A program made the position numbers and the translations under genes. The notes beneath the pieces are model-generated. The model saw nothing but the letters and a program-made list of their open reading frames with translations. It was not told the origin of the DNA and made no database searches. Positions 18,510 to 25,797 of a stretch of 64,000 nucleotides of DNA are shown here, in pieces (position 1 is the first letter of the stretch; each line of letters begins with the position of its first letter). Source of the DNA: Deinococcus cellulosilyticus NBRC 106333 = KACC 11606 (GTDB taxonomy: Bacteria; Deinococcota; Deinococci; Deinococcales; Deinococcaceae); NCBI RefSeq assembly GCF_007990775.1, contig NZ_BJXB01000004.1, positions 124,001 to 188,000 on the forward strand, read 5' to 3'.

Positions 18510-18671
18510 ATGGCCTTTTCTCCATCCCCAGCATCCTCTCCCCTTCCCGGGACCAGGACACCCTCCGACTACCAGAAGCCCCGCCTGCACAAAGCCGGAC
18601 AGTGGCAGAACCTCACCTTGCAGGCCGGCTCTGTGGGAATCTGCAATCCCTACGTGGATCCGGATTGCTGA
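18510..18671 (+). CDS. Candidate RiPP precursor with lasso-type leader motif
   Basis: 53 codons with a perfect AGGAGG (18500-18505) 4 nt before the ATG. The stop overlaps the lipoprotein start (TGATG), so the two are translationally coupled. The protein carries Y21-x2-P24-x-L26-x3-G30-x5-T36, matching exactly the YxxPxLxxxGxxxxxT leader signature read by the RRE (B1) protein of lasso-peptide systems. The C-terminus is GSVGICNPYVDPDC. Cleavage two residues after T36, as in classical lasso peptides, leaves no Asp/Glu at core positions 7-9. A G43-D50 eight-residue ring with a C45-C53 disulfide is possible only if cleavage is after V42. No B1, B2 or C maturation gene is recognisable in the window. 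Leader match is seen; function is inferred. Confidence 0.55.
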   Translation: MAFSPSPASSPLPGTRTPSDYQKPRLHKAGQWQNLTLQAGSVGICNPYVDPDC

Positions 18672-19627
18672 TGAACACCCCACGCCTCTCCTCGATCCTG
18701 GCCCTGGGTGTGCTGCTCTCGGCTTGTGGCACCTCCGGCCTCCCTGAAAACCCCCAACGGTTTGAGGTCCTCGGCACCCTGGACCTCACGGTGGGTGAAT
18801 CCACCCGGGTCTCCCCGCAGGACCTGACGGTGACCGGCATTCAATTGCGCGCAGTTCGCAGTTCCACCGTGGACTCGGGCGGGTACCGTTACATTTCCAC
18901 CACGTACCAGGTCCGCAATGCCAGCCTTGCTGGCGAACCGAGCCCCACCAGCAAGACCAACGTCACGTTCGTGGCGGTGGACACCCAGAACACCCTCCTC
19001 AACACCGCGGTGCGCACCCTCAAGAAGGCCGACGGCACGGTCGCCAACCCCGCCCTGGCCCTGCAGGTGCTCCCATCCGGGCATCTCGCACCGGACGGGT
19101 CGGTCAGCGGCACCCAGAGCTTTCAGGCGTTCACCTTCAGTGAAACCAGCACCCTCAACGGACTCCCAACCAGCATCGAGAATGTGCTCCCCTACGGTTA
19201 CGTGGTGGACCGTACGGGTGGAGGCCGCACCCTGGATGCCAACCCGGCCACGGGCGATTACCAGGGCACCGTGACGGTGTCGGTGAAGGTGCCCCTGCAG
19301 ACCCCCATTGAGAACACCCCCACCAGTGTCACCCTCTCAATGATTTACGTGGAGGACAGTGTCACCCAGGTGACCGAGTCCCTGGAAGAACAACCCGACC
19401 CCACCCTCCTGAATTCCCGGGCCTCCACTGCCGGAGCGGAGCGCATCAACGTGCTGGCAGGCAGCACCTTCACCGGAAGCTACACCCGCACCCTCTGTTA
19501 CGTTCCCACCGCAGGGGACGGCAGCAGCACCCTGGTGCATCAGGCGCCGATCGTGGGTGGCCGCATGGCGTGCTGTGCTGTGGACTTGCCCCGATCCTCT
19601 TTGCTGCAGGGGCAGGATTTGGCCTGA
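18671..19627 (+). CDS. Lipoprotein of unknown function, C-terminus probably disrupted
   Basis: 318-residue exported lipoprotein: signal peptide with lipobox (L-L-S-A-C, Cys at about 17), then a Ser/Thr-rich beta-type ectodomain with no recognised domain. Coupled to the preceding small peptide gene. The final about 25 residues overlap, in another frame, a fragment of a membrane-protein gene (19570-19734), so the reading frame probably runs out of the original gene across a deletion or fusion point near 19550. No function assigned. Confidence 0.7.
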   Translation: MNTPRLSSILALGVLLSACGTSGLPENPQRFEVLGTLDLTVGESTRVSPQDLTVTGIQLRAVRSSTVDSGGYRYISTTYQVRNASLAGEPSPTSKTNVTFVAVDTQNTLLNTAVRTLKKADGTVANPALALQVLPSGHLAPDGSVSGTQSFQAFTFSETSTLNGLPTSIENVLPYGYVVDRTGGGRTLDANPATGDYQGTVTVSVKVPLQTPIENTPTSVTLSMIYVEDSVTQVTESLEEQPDPTLLNSRASTAGAERINVLAGSTFTGSYTRTLCYVPTAGDGSSTLVHQAPIVGGRMACCAVDLPRSSLLQGQDLA

Positions 19628-19734
19628 GCAGTTTCCTCGCCTGGGGCAAGAAATACGACCTGCTTCTGCTGGGCATCGGTGGCCTCATTGTCCTCTTCGC
19701 CCTGTGGTGGAGGTCCCGCCGGAACCGGATCTGA
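19570..19734 (+). pseudogene. C-terminal fragment of a small MerT-like membrane protein
   Basis: The frame reads VLCCGLAPILFAAGAGFG, then SSFLAWGKKYDLLLLGIGG and a second hydrophobic helix, ending WWRSRRNRI-stop. The paired Cys before a hydrophobic helix resembles MerT-type mercuric transport proteins. No start and no N-terminal half are present; it lies out of frame under the lipoprotein 3' end. Family assignment is tentative. Confidence 0.45.
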
Positions 19735-19761
19735 ATCCAGCAAAGCTGCGATAACCAGCAC

Positions 19762-19916
19762 ATGCTGAAATCGATCTTGTTGTTCCTGCGGCAGGCCTCG
19801 CCGAGATAGGTGGCGGGTACCTGGTGTGGATTTGCATTCGGGAAGGCAGGCCCCTGTGGATCGGCATCCTCGGTGGCTTGATCCTGGTCCTCTACGGTAT
19901 CCTTCCCACCCTGCAA
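19762..19916 (+). pseudogene. ynfA: ynfA/UPF0060 gene, 5' half (frameshifted and interrupted)
   Basis: MLKSILLFL then, after a one-base deletion near 19789, AGLAEIGGGYLVW and the helix PLWIGILGGLILVLYGILPTLQ. This is the first half of the YnfA/UPF0060 small membrane protein (about 108 residues, four helices). The coding sequence stops at 19916, where a transposon is inserted, and resumes in frame at 28446. Both the frameshift and the insertion inactivate it. Confidence 0.88.
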
Positions 19917-19954
19917 GAGGGTTGGCAATGATTCGAGAGAAAGCCTATTTTTTT
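19917..19954 (+). repeat. Left terminal inverted repeat of the Tn3-like element
   Basis: 38 bp, 34 identical to the reverse complement of 28403-28440; preceded by the TGCAA duplication at 19912-19916. Confidence 0.9.
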
Positions 19955-20230
19955 GGAGGAATTTTACGTCCCACAAAATGTTTTTTAGCCCATGAATTTG
20001 GGATGATGAAGCCTCGTGGTGTTTTGCCCTCTACAAGTGTTCTCTGCCTCTGTAGTGGCCACGGCTGAGGAACTCAACCTCCGCATTTCCTCTGTTTTGA
20101 TCCCAGATGGCGTGCTGCTCCATGGAACCTCTGCCTTTTTGCCTCTTCAGGTCATGCATCCAATCGCCTTCATCAACCATCAGGCTGCGCGGCTTCAAAG
20201 CCAGAGCCTTTCGTGCGCACCTGTAGAACT
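19955..20230. other. Intergenic stretch inside the left transposon end
   Basis: Nothing coding recognised between the left inverted repeat and the LacI gene stop. Confidence 0.5.
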
Positions 20231-21232
20231 TCAGGTGAGGCCCACTTTCAGCACCGGGTCCAGTTGCAGGTGACGGACAGGCAAGGTGGGGTTGGCGATG
20301 CGTTCCATCAGCATCTCCGTGGCCATCCGACCCATGTCCTCCACGGCCTGGAACACACTGGCGAGGCCCAGATGGTGGGCGCGAAGTCCGTGGTCGTAAC
20401 CCACCAGCCGCACGTCTTCCCCCAGGGTCAGGCCCCCCACCTGGGTCTCTTCGATGATGACACGAGTGAAGTCATCACACACAGCAAAAACGTTGATGGC
20501 TCCCTTCCTTTGTCCCAGCACTGCCTGGGCCGCCTGATGGATCTGGTCTTCATCAAAATTAGAGGACAGCACGTTCTCTGCAGGCAGGGGTGCTCCTGCC
20601 TCCCTGAAGGTGTCCAGGAATCCCTGCAGCCGTTCTTCAAAGACCCCGCTGTTGGGCACCCCTGCCTGTTCAGGTGAGGCCGCATAGCGGATCACAAAAG
20701 TCTCGGTTGGACGCTCCAACAGGTGCCGGGCGGCCAGTTTCCCTGCCAGTGCATTGTTGAGGGTGACGCTGTCAAAGTGCCTGGAGTGTACTTCCAGCAC
20801 CACGGTGGGCAGCCCCTGAATGGTCAGGAGGTTGTCGTACAGTTGCTCCGGATCCAGGGAAGCCAGGATCAACCCGTCGGTCTGATAAGGGAGCGCACTG
20901 GGGTTCTGGTAGCGGGTCAGGCGACGCTCGGAGAGCAGTGGGTACACCCCGGCATCGTAATCGTGCTCCTCCAGGGTTTCATCGATGCTGTTGATCAGCC
21001 GGATGTAGAAATCGTTGCCTGAGGAGGGCAGAATCACACTGACCGATTGGGTTTTGCCGGTCCGGAAACTGCGCGCAGCCCGGTCAGGGATGAAGCCGAG
21101 TTCCTCAATCGTCTGCAAAATGCGGGCGCGTGTTTCTGGTTTGATTTCAGGGTGGTTGTTGATGGCCCGGGAGACTGTGCTGGGGTGCAACCCGGCATGC
21201 CTGGCGACATCCTTGATGGTGATTTTGGTCAT
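20231..21232 (-). CDS. LacI/GalR-family transcriptional repressor
   Basis: 333 residues. The N-terminal LacI helix-turn-helix is complete (ITIKDVARHAGLHPSTVSRAIN, about 3-24, with hinge helix ending around 60), followed by a periplasmic-binding-protein-like effector domain (about 65-330; SVSVILPSSGNDFY, DGLILASLDPEQ, VRLVGYDHGL). Transcribed toward the left transposon end. LacI-family proteins bind AAGCGCTT-cored palindromes. Such a site (TGGAAGCGCTACCA, 23148-23161) lies 52 bp upstream of the amylase in the same element, so it probably controls maltodextrin-responsive expression of that gene. Confidence 0.9.
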   Translation of the reverse strand: MTKITIKDVARHAGLHPSTVSRAINNHPEIKPETRARILQTIEELGFIPDRAARSFRTGKTQSVSVILPSSGNDFYIRLINSIDETLEEHDYDAGVYPLLSERRLTRYQNPSALPYQTDGLILASLDPEQLYDNLLTIQGLPTVVLEVHSRHFDSVTLNNALAGKLAARHLLERPTETFVIRYAASPEQAGVPNSGVFEERLQGFLDTFREAGAPLPAENVLSSNFDEDQIHQAAQAVLGQRKGAINVFAVCDDFTRVIIEETQVGGLTLGEDVRLVGYDHGLRAHHLGLASVFQAVEDMGRMATEMLMERIANPTLPVRHLQLDPVLKVGLT

Positions 21233-21884
21233 GCTGCTTTCATACTAAAGGATGGGCAACCCGTGGGCTTTCAGGGGGCCTGGTTTTCCATCTCTGGCTG
21301 GAAGAGGTGGATGAACCCCCACATGGAACACTTTGTTTTGCCGCCCTGGCGTGTGGGGGATGATTTGATACCTGAAAAGAGCACCAGCACTTTCCAGTTT
21401 GAGCTGTTGTGCTTCCACATGGATTTTTCAAGTTCCAGCAGGAAACGCTGTTCAGCATTGTACAGGGCTTGCTTCGCACAGCCAGCCTTGTCAGAGCAAG
21501 GCTGGCCTGAACCGTTTAAAGGGAGAAGGGAAGACTTCACAGCCTGCGGTGGGCGGTCGGCCTGGGTTCCTCCATTTGAGGATGTTTCCTGACCACAGGT
21601 GAGTGGGTAGGCCTTGCTGATCGGCCTGGATGGCGGAGAAGTACTGTTTTGCACGTTCTCCTGCTTTGATGGTCTCACCTCGGCAGTGCGACTTTGCCAG
21701 GATGTGGGGCACCTCACTTCTGGATGGATTTCAAAGATTGAAATTTCCTTGAGAACAGGCCCATGCTGTCAAGGACGCTCCTCGAGATCTTGCTGGAACA
21801 TCTGAATGACACCCTGGTGTTTGGTCCAGATGCTTCAGGACATCCGGCAACAGTGGGCTGGCATGTTATATTGCATGGGATGCA
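21233..21884. other. Gap inside the Tn3-like element
   Basis: No gene recognised. Short minus-strand frames (for example 21491-21712) resemble no family I know. The last about 100 bases presumably hold the TetR promoter (GTTATATTGCATGGGATGCA near 21863-21882). Confidence 0.35.
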
Positions 21885-22502
21885 ATGACCGAGCACCCTT
21901 CTTCCCGCAAACGCCCCTACCACCACGGTGACCTCCGCAATGCCCTGTTTCAAATCAGCATGGACCTGCTCACAACCGAGGGTCTGGCTGCCTTTGGCCT
22001 GCGGGAAGTGGCCCGCCGTGCCGGTGTGAGCATCAGTGCCATCTACCGGCATTTTCCAGACCGGGAGGCGTTGCTGGCCGAACTGGCTGCGGAGGGCTTT
22101 CGCATGTTGATCCGGGCCCATGCCGAGTCCGGTGAGCTGGAGGAGCCGGACGCTGTGAAGGCCATTGAACAGAGTGGTCTGGTGTACCTGCAGTTTGCAG
22201 ACCAGCATCCCCATTTGCTGAAGGTAATGTTCGGGGAGGTACTGGCCCGGCACCAGTCGTTTCCCCAGGTGGCGCAGCTGTCCATGGAGGCTTTTGCTCA
22301 GCTGGAAACTCTGATCCTCAGGGGACAGCAGCAGGGGGTGTTCCGGGACGGTCCGGTGGGTGAGAAGGCTTTGATGTGCTGGGGCATGGTGCATGGGATG
22401 GCCCAGATTCGCATGGAGGGCATTGTGCTGCCCGGGGTGGAACGGTCTTCGCTTGAGGACCTGGCCCGCATGGTCTCTGACCAGCTGGTCGAGGGTTTGT
22501 GA
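21885..22502 (+). CDS. TetR-family transcriptional regulator
   Basis: 205 residues. N-terminal HTH (about 10-58) reads LRNALFQISMDLLTTEGLAAFGLREVARRAGVSISAIYRHFPDREALLAEL in pattern, with the recognition helix SISAIYRHF. The all-helical C-terminal ligand domain resembles TetR_C_13/WHG-type (FADQHPHLLKVMFGEVLARH). A direct GCATGGGATGCA-like palindrome lies just upstream. Followed after 150 bp by the NTF2-like gene on the same strand. Ligand unknown. Confidence 0.88.
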   Translation: MTEHPSSRKRPYHHGDLRNALFQISMDLLTTEGLAAFGLREVARRAGVSISAIYRHFPDREALLAELAAEGFRMLIRAHAESGELEEPDAVKAIEQSGLVYLQFADQHPHLLKVMFGEVLARHQSFPQVAQLSMEAFAQLETLILRGQQQGVFRDGPVGEKALMCWGMVHGMAQIRMEGIVLPGVERSSLEDLARMVSDQLVEGL

Positions 22503-22651
22503 GGCTTCAACCCTTGCAACGCATGTCTAAATGTTTGCACTGATCACAATGTTGTCAGTGATCTGTTTTTCTGCTACATTGACCTCAGCCAGGCAAGTGG
22601 TCCGAGAAGGACCATCCAGGACACATTTCCATGCCTGGCGGAAGAGGCCCC

Positions 22652-23080
22652 ATGAAAAAGTGGATCACATTGACCCTGCTTGCACTGTCCACCGTGCACG
22701 CCCAGACGCTGCAGACCCTCAACCAGACCATCACCACCTACGGTCAGATCTGGCAGGAAAGCGTTCCGGAAAAAAGACTTCCCCTGATGGAAAAAGTGCT
22801 CTCTGCAGACTTTGACTACGTGGACGATTACGGTCAGTCTGTGGGCCACCAGGGCCTGAGTGACATCATCACCGGCATGCACAATTCCTACCCGGGTTTC
22901 ACGGTGGAATTTGGCCCGGTGGCCCGGCACCACAATGTGGCCCGCATGGCCTGGGCCATCTACCGCAAAGACAAATCGCTGCTGGTCAAGGGCTTTGATG
23001 TGGTGCGGTTCAATGAAGCAGGTCAGCTCACCTCCCTGGTCGGTTTTGTGGGGAATTTCAGCACCGATGCCCTGGATTGA
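22652..23080 (+). CDS. Exported NTF2/SnoaL-like protein
   Basis: 142 residues. A signal peptide (about 1-17, cleavage after VHA) precedes a single NTF2-like cone fold (about 25-140): YGQIWQESVPEKRLPLMEKVLSADFDYVDDYGQ and the GFTVEFGPVARHHNVARMAWAIY strand pair are typical of SnoaL-like proteins. Enzymatic role not deducible. ATG 22652 is preferred over 22631 because it starts MKKW, giving a clean signal peptide with GAAGAGG upstream. Confidence 0.75.
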   Translation: MKKWITLTLLALSTVHAQTLQTLNQTITTYGQIWQESVPEKRLPLMEKVLSADFDYVDDYGQSVGHQGLSDIITGMHNSYPGFTVEFGPVARHHNVARMAWAIYRKDKSLLVKGFDVVRFNEAGQLTSLVGFVGNFSTDALD

Positions 23081-23147
23081 CAGGTGTGTTGACCGGTTCA
23101 CCTTTCCTGCAAAACAAGTGGGCCCCTGACCCACCAGCCCTTCCAGA

Positions 23148-23161
23148 TGGAAGCGCTACCA
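23148..23161. promoter_or_regulatory. LacI-type operator upstream of amylase
   Basis: TGGAAGCGCTACCA is a near-perfect palindrome with the AAGCGCT core of LacI/GalR and cre-like sites, 52 bp before the amylase start. Confidence 0.55.
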
Positions 23162-23213
23162 GTTGTCAGGCCACACCAACCCTGCCTTTTTCTGCATTTC
23201 AGAGGACCTCCAT

Positions 23214-24776
23214 GTGATTTCTTTTAAACCCACCCTGCTGACCCTCCTGCTGATCGGCTGCGCCCAGGCCCAGCACCTCCCCAGGCCCCCCTTGACTGAA
23301 GCCGTGCAAAACAGCTGGTACGCCAACACCACCTTCTACCAGGTTTTTGTGCGGTCTTTTCAGGACAGTGATGGAGACGGTATCGGAGACCTGAGAGGTG
23401 TTGCCTCCCGGCTGGAGTACCTCAAAAACCTGGGGGTGGGGGCCATCTGGCTGATGCCCATTTACCCCAGCCCCTCCTACCACGGTTACGATGTCACCGA
23501 CCACCAGAACATCCAGCCGGAGTACGGCACCCTGCAGGACTTCAAAACCCTGCTGGAGGAAGCCCACAAACACAACATCAAAGTGATCCTGGACTGGATT
23601 CCCAACCACACCAGCGACCAGCACCCCTGGTTCAAAGACGCCCGCAGGCCTGGCTCCAGCAAAAGGGACTGGTATGTCTGGAAAACCACCAACCCCGGCT
23701 GGGGAAGGCCCTGGGACAACCAGGGGCAGACCTGGCACAAAAGCGGAGACCAGTTCTATTACGGGGTGTTCTGGGGTGGAATGCCCGACCTCAACTGGAA
23801 AAATCCCCAGGTCAAATCGGCCATGGATCAGGCGGCCCAATTCTGGCTGGATCTGGGGGTGGATGGTTTCCGTGTGGACGCCTCCCGCTACATCCTGGAA
23901 GGCGAAACCGACAACCGTCCAGACAGCGCTGAGACCCTGAACTGGACCCGGGAATTCACCCAGATGGTCAAAGCCCACGGCCCTGACAAGATGGTGGTCA
24001 CCGAAGCCTGGATCGAGACCCCCACCGTGGCAAAGTACTTTGTGGATGGTCAGGGACAGGACCTGGGCTTTGATTTTGACCTGCAAACGGCCCTGGTCAC
24101 AGGCATCCAGACGGCAAATGCCACCCCCATTCTTGAGACCCTGGATGGGGTGACCCGCCACTATCCAGAAGGGGCCGTGGACGGAATTTTTGTCAGCAAC
24201 CACGACCTCGGAAGGCCCAACTTCACCCCAGGGCAGTGGCGGGTGGCGGCAAGCCTGCTCCTCACCCTCCCGGGCACCCCCTTTCTGTACTACGGGCAAG
24301 AAATTGGCATGCCCAACGGAACTGGACCCTCGGACGAGCAAAAGCGTACCCCTATGCGCTGGACCTTTGAGAGGCGGACCGGTTTCAGCACAGCTGCCCC
24401 CTGGCAACCTTTCAGCACCCAGGATCCCCTGATCTCGGTGCAGTCCCAGCAGGAAGAGCCCACTTCGCTCCTGAAACACCACCAGACCCTGCTGCACATC
24501 CGCCAGCAGCATGGGGCCCTTCGCACGGGAGGCTACCTGCCCCTCGCTGCCCCTGACGGGGTGATCGGCTTCATCCGCCAGCTGGGAAAAGAGCGTGTGC
24601 TGGTGGTGGTCAACTTGCAAGACACCGGGCAACAGGTGCAGTTGGACCTGGGTTCCGTTTCAGCAGGGGTGGACACCGCACAATCCCTGCTGGGCTCCCT
24701 GGAAGTGAAAGCAGGAAAAGCCGTGGGAACCATTCCTGCCCAGGGCCTGGCTTTGCTGTTGCTGAACTCCCCATGA
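23214..24776 (+). CDS. Secreted GH13 alpha-glucosidase/amylase
   Basis: 520-residue exported GH13 enzyme. The N-terminus is a short hydrophobic signal with L-L-I-G-C, so it may be a lipoprotein. The (beta/alpha)8 barrel is complete: YQVFVRSFQDSDGDGIGDLRG, region I DWIPNHTSDQH, region II DGFRVDASRY (nucleophile D at about 222), region III VVTEAWI (acid E), region IV VSNHDLGR. The QVFVRSFQDSDGDGIGD region and length resemble oligo-1,6-glucosidase/trehalose synthase-like subfamilies rather than long alpha-amylases. GTG 23214 is chosen for GAGGACC upstream and the signal sequence. Acts on malto-oligosaccharides by inference. Controlled probably by the LacI-type site upstream. Confidence 0.88.
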   Translation: MISFKPTLLTLLLIGCAQAQHLPRPPLTEAVQNSWYANTTFYQVFVRSFQDSDGDGIGDLRGVASRLEYLKNLGVGAIWLMPIYPSPSYHGYDVTDHQNIQPEYGTLQDFKTLLEEAHKHNIKVILDWIPNHTSDQHPWFKDARRPGSSKRDWYVWKTTNPGWGRPWDNQGQTWHKSGDQFYYGVFWGGMPDLNWKNPQVKSAMDQAAQFWLDLGVDGFRVDASRYILEGETDNRPDSAETLNWTREFTQMVKAHGPDKMVVTEAWIETPTVAKYFVDGQGQDLGFDFDLQTALVTGIQTANATPILETLDGVTRHYPEGAVDGIFVSNHDLGRPNFTPGQWRVAASLLLTLPGTPFLYYGQEIGMPNGTGPSDEQKRTPMRWTFERRTGFSTAAPWQPFSTQDPLISVQSQQEEPTSLLKHHQTLLHIRQQHGALRTGGYLPLAAPDGVIGFIRQLGKERVLVVVNLQDTGQQVQLDLGSVSAGVDTAQSLLGSLEVKAGKAVGTIPAQGLALLLLNSP

Positions 24777-25254
24777 CCGGGTGAAACAGGTGACGGGTTC
24801 TTCACGGTCAGAGCTTTTGACTGAAACACAACTGTCTTAAGCAATGGGCTTGTCAAAAGAAACCGTTGTCAGCAATCTGCGATTCATGCTTGTCATTTGG
24901 GGCAACAGATCGCTGTGCAGGACCCATCATCATGGACCATCCAGGGAAACAAAGCTTCACATGATAAACATGAAGAGAGAAAAGCCCTTTGCCACTTTCC
25001 GAGAACGATTGTGCAATCGTTCTCGGAAAGTCATTGACATCAGAAGTCCAGTCGACTTTAATCAGAACAGCCAAAAGAAAACCCCTGTGCCCGGTAGTGA
25101 ACTGCCACTGGGCACCTGGAATCACACCCTGAAAGGAACCTCTGGACGCCACCCCAACCCCCCGTGCGTTTGTTCGTCACATCAGGCATTCTGTGGCCCG
25201 GTGTGACATGAAGGCGATTTACACTTGCACCTCCTCCACTGCTCAGGAGGCCAC
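24777..25254. other. Gap downstream of amylase
   Basis: No gene recognised apart from the long palindrome at 24994-25031. Confidence 0.5.
24994..25031. repeat. 38-bp inverted repeat
   Basis: ACTTTCCGAGAACGATTG, 2-bp centre TG, then its perfect reverse complement (18+2+18). It could be an amylase terminator or a recombination core site of the transposon (resolution sites of TnpI- or TnpS/T-type Tn3 elements are palindromic). Confidence 0.65.
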
Positions 25255-25422
25255 ATGTACCCTCATCCATACCCCTCTGGTTCACCCTTTTTCCTTCCTG
25301 ACCCCTTGCCTCAAAGCCACCAACCACCCGTCTCGTGCCCAATGCACCCATCTCCGGGCCTGACAGAGCAAAAACTTCCTGATTCAAATCCCCAGGGGAA
25401 CCCTGGGAGTGGTGTTGCGTAA
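25255..25422 (+). CDS. Small proline-rich ORF
   Basis: 55 codons beginning MYPHPYPSGSPFFLPDP, Pro/Ser-rich with no domain. Supported only by AGGAGG 4 nt before the ATG and by overlap with the start of the next gene (25409). Could be a leader peptide or spurious. Confidence 0.3.
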   Translation: MYPHPYPSGSPFFLPDPLPQSHQPPVSCPMHPSPGLTEQKLPDSNPQGNPGSGVA

Positions 25423-25723
25423 GGTACAGGACCACCTGCAGATCATGGAAGTGCGACCCGACGTCGGAGGGTGGCTTTTGCTGTCCAGCCTGCGAAAATT
25501 CCCTTCGCTGGAGGCTTTTAAAACCCTTCCCTCAGAACAAGGCCCCCCTCTCGAACCAGGCACACTGGTGACCACACCAGAAGGCAAAACCGGGGTGGTG
25601 GGAGGCACCTGCGAGGGTGGCTTTCAGGTGCTGGAGGTGGATTTCACCCGTGAACACTGGATGCCAGCTCACCTCGTCCCTTCAACTTCCCCACGTCCCC
25701 TGCTCTCTTGCCCTGAAACCTGA
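25409..25723 (+). CDS. Small hypothetical protein, SH3/KOW-like
   Basis: About 104 residues, GTG start with an alternative a few codons either side. The segment P-G-T-L-V-T-T-P-E-G-K-T-G-V-V-G-G (about 51-67) has the glycine and valine pattern of small SH3/KOW barrels. No family is recognised. It is inside the Tn3-like element, upstream of the serine hydrolase pair. Coding nature is inferred from composition. Confidence 0.5.
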   Translation: MVLRKVQDHLQIMEVRPDVGGWLLLSSLRKFPSLEAFKTLPSEQGPPLEPGTLVTTPEGKTGVVGGTCEGGFQVLEVDFTREHWMPAHLVPSTSPRPLLSCPET

Positions 25724-25797
25724 ATTGGCCTCTGGACCTTCTCACACCTGCGCCATCCAGCATCCCACAGGCACATCTCAACTTTTTGGAGTCCCAC

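Noticed and set aside
18510..18671. Calling the small peptide a classical lasso peptide.
   Set aside because: The leader motif fits, but the predicted core has no Asp/Glu at positions 7-9 and no maturation genes are adjacent, so only a RiPP-like label is justified.
23199..24632. A long minus-strand frame opposite the transposon amylase.
   Set aside because: Antisense shadow; the plus strand has all four GH13 motifs.
25375..25400. GATTCAAATCC, resembling a tRNA T-loop.
   Set aside because: Flanking bases do not form a T stem and no anticodon or acceptor arms are found.
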